Assembly (NCBI GenBank): GCA_964017155.1
Contig: OZ024856.1
Span: 9,995,882 to 10,059,881 of the forward strand
Reading direction: 5' to 3'
DNA length: 64,000 nucleotides
From: Oasisia sp. SBJ-2009
Taxonomy: Eukaryota > Annelida > Polychaeta > Sabellida > Siboglinidae
Part shown: one piece after another, positions 59,656 to 64,000 of the stretch
Numbering within the stretch: position 1 is the stretch's first letter
Layout: every line of letters starts with the position of its first letter
Position numbers and translations under genes: made by a program
The notes under the pieces: model-generated
What the model was told of the DNA's origin: nothing
Seen by the model: only the letters and a program-made list of their open reading frames with translations
Databases searched by the model: none

Positions 59656-60318
59656 TGCGTCGAACTATTGTCAACACTCGACGCCGTCTTTCGTGAGTTC
59701 AACATCACCTACATGATGGCACACGGCACGCTGCTCGGTTCGTACGCCATGCACGACATGCTTCCGTGGGACGATGATCTCGACATCTTCGTCAACCTCG
59801 ACCACCTACCGAAGATGAGGCGTCTGTTCAACAATAGCGGAAATGGACATTATAAACAGATACAGCTTTTGGAGACACAAAACTCAAATTGCTTTACTGG
59901 AAAGATATTCTCGCTGAAGGATCCGAAAGCCGGGGTATATCGTTGGCATTGGCCGTACATTGATATATCTTTCTATACAGAGACAAATATGGTGATTTCT
60001 TCCATTAAGGCCAAACAACGATGGAAGTTGAATCGAGATTATTTCTTTCCGACCGTGCAGCGCCCCCTAGGGGGGCGTTGGTTTCCAGCTCCACGAAACA
60101 CAGGCGCTTTTATCGCTTACAAATACAAACACTTTGTGTGTAAATCGCACACGTGGAATCATAAGAATGAGGTGCGTGTCAAGCGCGTATACTCGGTCAA
60201 CTGTACGACATTAGCATCGCATTATCCGTTCGTGGAGCGGAAGGTGTTGCTTGGTAAAACGACAGAAACCTTGATGTTGAACGGTACAGCCCTATATTCA
60301 CTAACACTGGAGGAGTAG
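59187..60318 (+). pseudogene. LicD-like gene, copy 2, split
   Basis: Starts ATG 59187 (MFKQNELSNTAAF), in frame with the membrane anchor [16 protein letters not shown] because TGTGT is TGT here. An 18 bp insertion (residues KANRQL) follows the anchor. The frame meets a (TA)n tract at 59561-59651, which is preceded and followed by the same 60 bp segment (encoding RCV...[11 protein letters not shown]). The second half, with [19 protein letters not shown] and the rest to TAG 60316-60318, is in another frame. As it stands no single product spans both halves. Several substitutions elsewhere, such as SSIKAKQRWKLNR, are conservative. Duplicate of 34667-35542. Confidence 0.82.
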
Positions 60319-60354
60319 ACGGGTTAACATGATATATTGCAGAATGTATTTATG

Positions 60355-60486
<132 letters not shown>

Positions 60487-60888
60487 CTGTACGCTTTAGC
60501 TATGATCTATAAGATTAATAATCGCATGTGTACACCGGGGGCGGGATGGGAACATAAGCGAATGTAACTTAAATATAGATAAATAGATTGTATACGGCAC
60601 ACAAGTATGTGGTTAAATGCGTATCCTTAACATAAAGATATTTTGCATTTCAATTCTAAACCCCATTTATAATAATAAACATAATAATTACAAAAATAAA
60701 ATGACTTATTTAGCATCAATATCCTAGGAAAATCCGAGCTTTGCGGCGCAACAAAAACACAACGATTGAATTTTTCCATTAATATGTACAACATAAAAGT
60801 TGTCAACTTATTAAAGATATTTAAGCAACATCGTGTTAAAATATTTGTAGCGCTTACGTAACAGAAAGTGTTTGACAAAAATGTATAG

Positions 60889-61890
60889 TGGGGCGGCATA
60901 GCTAACATATTGTTCATTTTGTGATACAAGCACCAAATTTGATACACACATAGCTTCATATATTTAGAAGAAATCTGGATATTGGGCCACTGCGAATTGG
61001 CATCCTGATTACCATGACGACCATTTTCCAAAATGGCCGCCGTAAACCTATTTTCTCATATCTTAGCAACTACGTCAAATAAATCAGTCCTTTTGGTATT
61101 GAAACGTAGATGTTCGGAGTCAGCGATTTCATATATATTACTTTTGACCTTCTCCGACATTAACATCCGCCATTTTTAAAGATGGCGGACGCCAAGACTA
61201 ATAACCCTATATCTCATGACCTACGCGACCTGGGGAGCTAATTTTATGGTCAAAATATAGGTATGTGAACAGCCGATTCCAAAAAATTAAAAAAATATTT
61301 TGTATTTGACCTTGGTCGACCTTCGTATCCGCCATTTAAAAAAATGACGTCCGCTAAAACGAATTTTTTCCACACATTTACAAATGCTTCAGTCAGAATC
61401 GATACATTTGTGTCAAAATGTAAGTTTTTCAAAGTACCGATTTCAAATATGTTACATATGACCTTCTCCAATATTAATATCCGCCATTTTTAAAGATGGC
61501 GGCTTTAAAAGCCAAATTTATTCACATCTTGAGAAATAAACCAGATAGAGAGTTAACATTGTCTTCATAATTAAGATTTTACATGCTGCTATTTTAAATA
61601 TGCTACTTTTGATCCTGTCGGACATTCGTATCGGTCTTTTTCAAGATGGCGACTAAAAATTGCGGTTATTTTCTATATTGGCTATCTATATTCACGAGAG
61701 GAGTATCAACAGTCGTCCCCTCTCTTGATGTTTAGAAAAAGTTTACGTTAACTCCAAAACGTCTCACAGGTTTAAATCATTGTTTATTTTTGTTATGTTG
61801 TTAGTGGGGCGGCATAGCTAACATATTGGTCATTTTGTGATACAAGCACCAACTTTGTTACACTCATGGCTTAATATATTTAGAAGATAT
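60889..61890. repeat. Direct-repeat-bounded array of ATCCGCCATTTTTAAAGATGGCGG units
   Basis: GTGGGGCGGCATAGCTAACA starts at 60888 and again at 61804, each followed by about 85 bp of matching sequence. Between them four or five units of about 150 bp each have TTTGACCTT(C/G)(T/G)(C/T)CGAC, then (A/G)TCCGCCATTT...AAATGGCGG-like hairpins (61028, 61170, 61330, 61482 and 61640). The family also occurs in part at 30787, 51056 and 55470. No coding frame. Confidence 0.8.
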
Positions 61891-62099
61891 TACGTATTAG
61901 CACAGACCATGTAACAATGTTCACTTAATGTACTAAAGCCATTAACTATACTATTTAAGTTATTTGAGAATACCAGTGTTATTGTTGAATGCTATTTGAA
62001 TCATTCTATTAACACATCTTGATCACGTGACAACTTGACAACTTCCCATGGATCATGGCATGGCACTTTAATGTTTGAGTATATGAGAGTCAGCTGGCA

Positions 62100-64000
62100 C
62101 ATTCTCCCTCACAGAAGCAGAGGCCTGAGCACTGAAGTGCAGCCTTCTTGCACTTGTAGCGGTTTTTGCAACCACTCAGGGTCTGGTAGCAGTTTCTTTC
62201 CCCAGATGTGACCACCCTGGTAGTCTGCTCTCTTGGCATGCTCCTCTAGAGCAGCTCGGGTAGGCGGTATTTGTTGCACCGAGGGTTTTCGTGGAAAGAG
62301 CTTCCTTTTTGCATGGTCCACCTTGGTGCAGGTGCTGGTTCTGTCAAACAGAAGTATGACAAACCTCTCGATTATGTTCACTGCATCATCGGGGATCTCC
62401 TTTGGCCCATCTGCAAGCAAGCATCAATAGTGCATCTGTCTGTTCCAGCAGTTACTTCCATGTTGACCATGCTGTCTTCTTTCAATGTCCAGCAAAGCTG
62501 GATACAGTGTCACAGCATGTCAAAGCATGGAATATTGGTAGGGCACATGACATCTCTGGTCCAAGGCTCACAGCTATTTGGTTGGCTGCCATGTAGCGAA
62601 AGCTCTTGCCAGTTCCGAATGCTAGCCATAGTTCACATCCAGCGGGTAGATAAGTTATGGCAAACACAGCCAAGACCACAACGTCGGTGTCATCAGTGCT
62701 AATTAGTATCTGGTGGTGGCCATGCTGTGCAGCGTGTGCTACATGCAGTAGTATACGACTATCAGCTTCTTCAGGGCTGCATGGCGACAGGGTGTGGACA
62801 TCTTGCAATAGCTGTGTGCGAAGCATCCCCTTCCCATCGGTGAAGACAAATTCTTTGTCTTCCTTAGAAAACGCCTGATCTTGGACAAGAAACTGAATAG
62901 TTATCTCTTATTGCTGTCAATCTGTAGAAAGTTCTGCCAGTTTCCTGGTAGGGCAGCCTTCCCAACCACACCTTACACCCTTTCCGCGCATGGCTCTTGC
63001 TGTGCCTTTTAGGGAGTCATCCTTGTAAGTATCCCAAACAAGGTCCACACGTGACACACTACGCAGCTGAGATAAAATATATGGGATGAATACCTGCTGG
63101 GAATATTCATCAAATGTCTTGGCAGCTGCTGGCTTCATCATCTGTTTGATGGCAGCTCCATCAAGAACTATACAGGTAGCATCATGGGTCTTAGTCTGAG
63201 ATGGAGACAGGTCGTCTAGGCATGTCAGGATGTCGCTCTTGGTACCAAGTCGTAATCTTCCTCCATCGGAGAGCGCGGGTGGCCATGCTTGGTTCTCTTG
63301 CTGAAAGAAGTCTTCCAGATTGCCATCTCTCGTTTGACAGGTAATGTAGAGTCGTGAGAACAGCTCGACATCATTTTTCATTAATATCAGCTGCTGCTTC
63401 TTCTTACTTGCCGACTTTGTCCTTGAGCCAACAAACAGTTTCAACCGATTGCGATGGATTGTGTCATCAGTGGGCTTTGTTCTCTCCACAAGACATTCCT
63501 TTGTGAATGTTTGGAACTGTTGTTGGCCTATCCTCTGTGCCTTCTTAACAGCCTCGACTGCCGATGGGTGCGCAATCTCTTTGCTGTCAAGGACAAGTAG
63601 GTCTTCGCTCTCTTCTTCGAATGGGTTGCCCAGTACTTCCATTACGTTGCTGAGTGAGCAGACGTCTTTCCTAAATGCATTTTGCACATTTGCTGTCTGG
63701 TCATGGTGGATCACCTCATGTCGTCTCTCCATGAGCTGGTGTGCGTCTTCAAAGTCTTTAATCAGCGCAGTAACCTCAGGTCCAGCTACCAGCCACCGCT
63801 GGAGGGCACTAGGGTTGTCTATAAGACCTACCGCCCCTCCATCCCTCTTGCTGCAAGCATTATTCTGCTCATGTGCTTTATGAACTGGGATATAGCGGAC
63901 ATAGTTGGTGTGGTCCAGAGCAACGAACCAGGGGACACGTTCTGTCAGAGCATCGAGGTACATGCTGAAGGAGGACTGCCGCTGGGACCGCACAAAGACC
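62100..64000 (-). pseudogene. Multi-copy gene family with nuclease-like acidic core, broken and cut by window end
   Basis: The minus frame from the window edge to 62917 encodes 358 or more residues. Segments include VPWFVALDHTNYVRY, AHEQNNACSKRDGGAVGLID, NDVELFSRLYI, PPALSDGGRLRLGTKSD, VLDGAAIKQM and VDLVWDTYKDDSLKGTAR. A frameshift near 62965 and a stop follow. From 62826 a second frame has PEEADSRILLHVAHAA, STDDTDVVVLAVFA, LWLAFGTGKSFRYMAA and FHALTCCDTVSSFAG. EEAD and DTDVV acidic clusters resemble PIN/FEN-type nuclease cores, an inference only. A further shift, then IIERFVILLFDRTS and LPPTRAALEEHAKRADYQGG to 62109. This family recurs in many aquatic animal genomes as uncharacterised proteins. 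The 5' end lies outside. Confidence 0.72.

Overview
This 64 kb window is eukaryotic and almost certainly from a metazoan. It holds spliced exons with GT-AG borders, CR1-type, Penelope-like and Ty3/Gypsy retroelements, a Tc1 transposon, tRNA-derived SINE heads and very abundant TA, CA, GT, ATT and longer tandem repeats. There is no bacterial gene organisation. The repeat mix suits an aquatic invertebrate such as a lancelet, mollusc, annelid or cnidarian, but the sequence alone does not settle the phylum. Most long open frames over simple repeats (5.5-9.6, 23-24, 46.5-47.1 and 58.2-58.7 kb) are artefacts of repeats that lack stop codons.

Layout. 0-5.4 kb: short-period repeats, a near-perfect 61 bp palindrome, a decayed Tc1 transposon with recognisable terminal repeats and an 83 bp palindrome. 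5.5-9.65 kb: a 4.1 kb minisatellite of 10-12 bp GCGGACA-type units, with an internal tandem duplication of about 1,083 bp that is nearly identical. 10.2-13.9 kb: a broken Ty3/Gypsy pol gene. 15.6-16.4 kb: a LINE reverse-transcriptase relic. 16.5-19 kb: two inverted copies of a MITE-like element. 21.1-27.3 kb: a region with two convergent candidate transcription units that share a promoter architecture. The minus unit is a five-exon gene with two C2HC zinc fingers, followed by another long frame that may belong to it. 28.4-30.1 kb: a Penelope-like relic abutting a SINE. 31-31.4 kb: a LINE 3' end and a perfect 22 bp-arm hairpin.

32.5-36.35 kb and 56.57-60.89 kb are two direct copies of one segmental duplication. 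Each carries a single-exon gene for a LicD/fukutin-like type II membrane protein. The first copy is open and the second is split by a TA tract flanked by a short duplication. 37-39.1 kb: a tandem family with GC-rich ends and a nested MITE. 39.8-44.6 kb: a CR1-type LINE on the minus strand with both ORFs open. Its ORF1 stop codon directly follows a canonical -1 slippery heptamer that leads into ORF2. 46.5-47.1 kb: CT, CCCCCG and 25 bp repeats in series.

51.85-54.93 kb (plus) and 62.1-64 kb (minus) are two decayed copies of a multi-copy gene family with a nuclease-like acidic core and a cysteine-rich tail. The first is split by a 5'-truncated CR1 copy. 50.9 and 55.4 kb carry an inverted repeat pair, one arm fused to a possible beta-propeller exon. 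60.9-61.9 kb is an array whose units contain CCGCCATTTT...AAGATGGCGG hairpins, bounded by a direct repeat.

Almost everything here is mobile or derived from mobile DNA. The best candidates for expressed non-TE genes are LicD-like copy 1 and, less surely, the zinc-finger gene.
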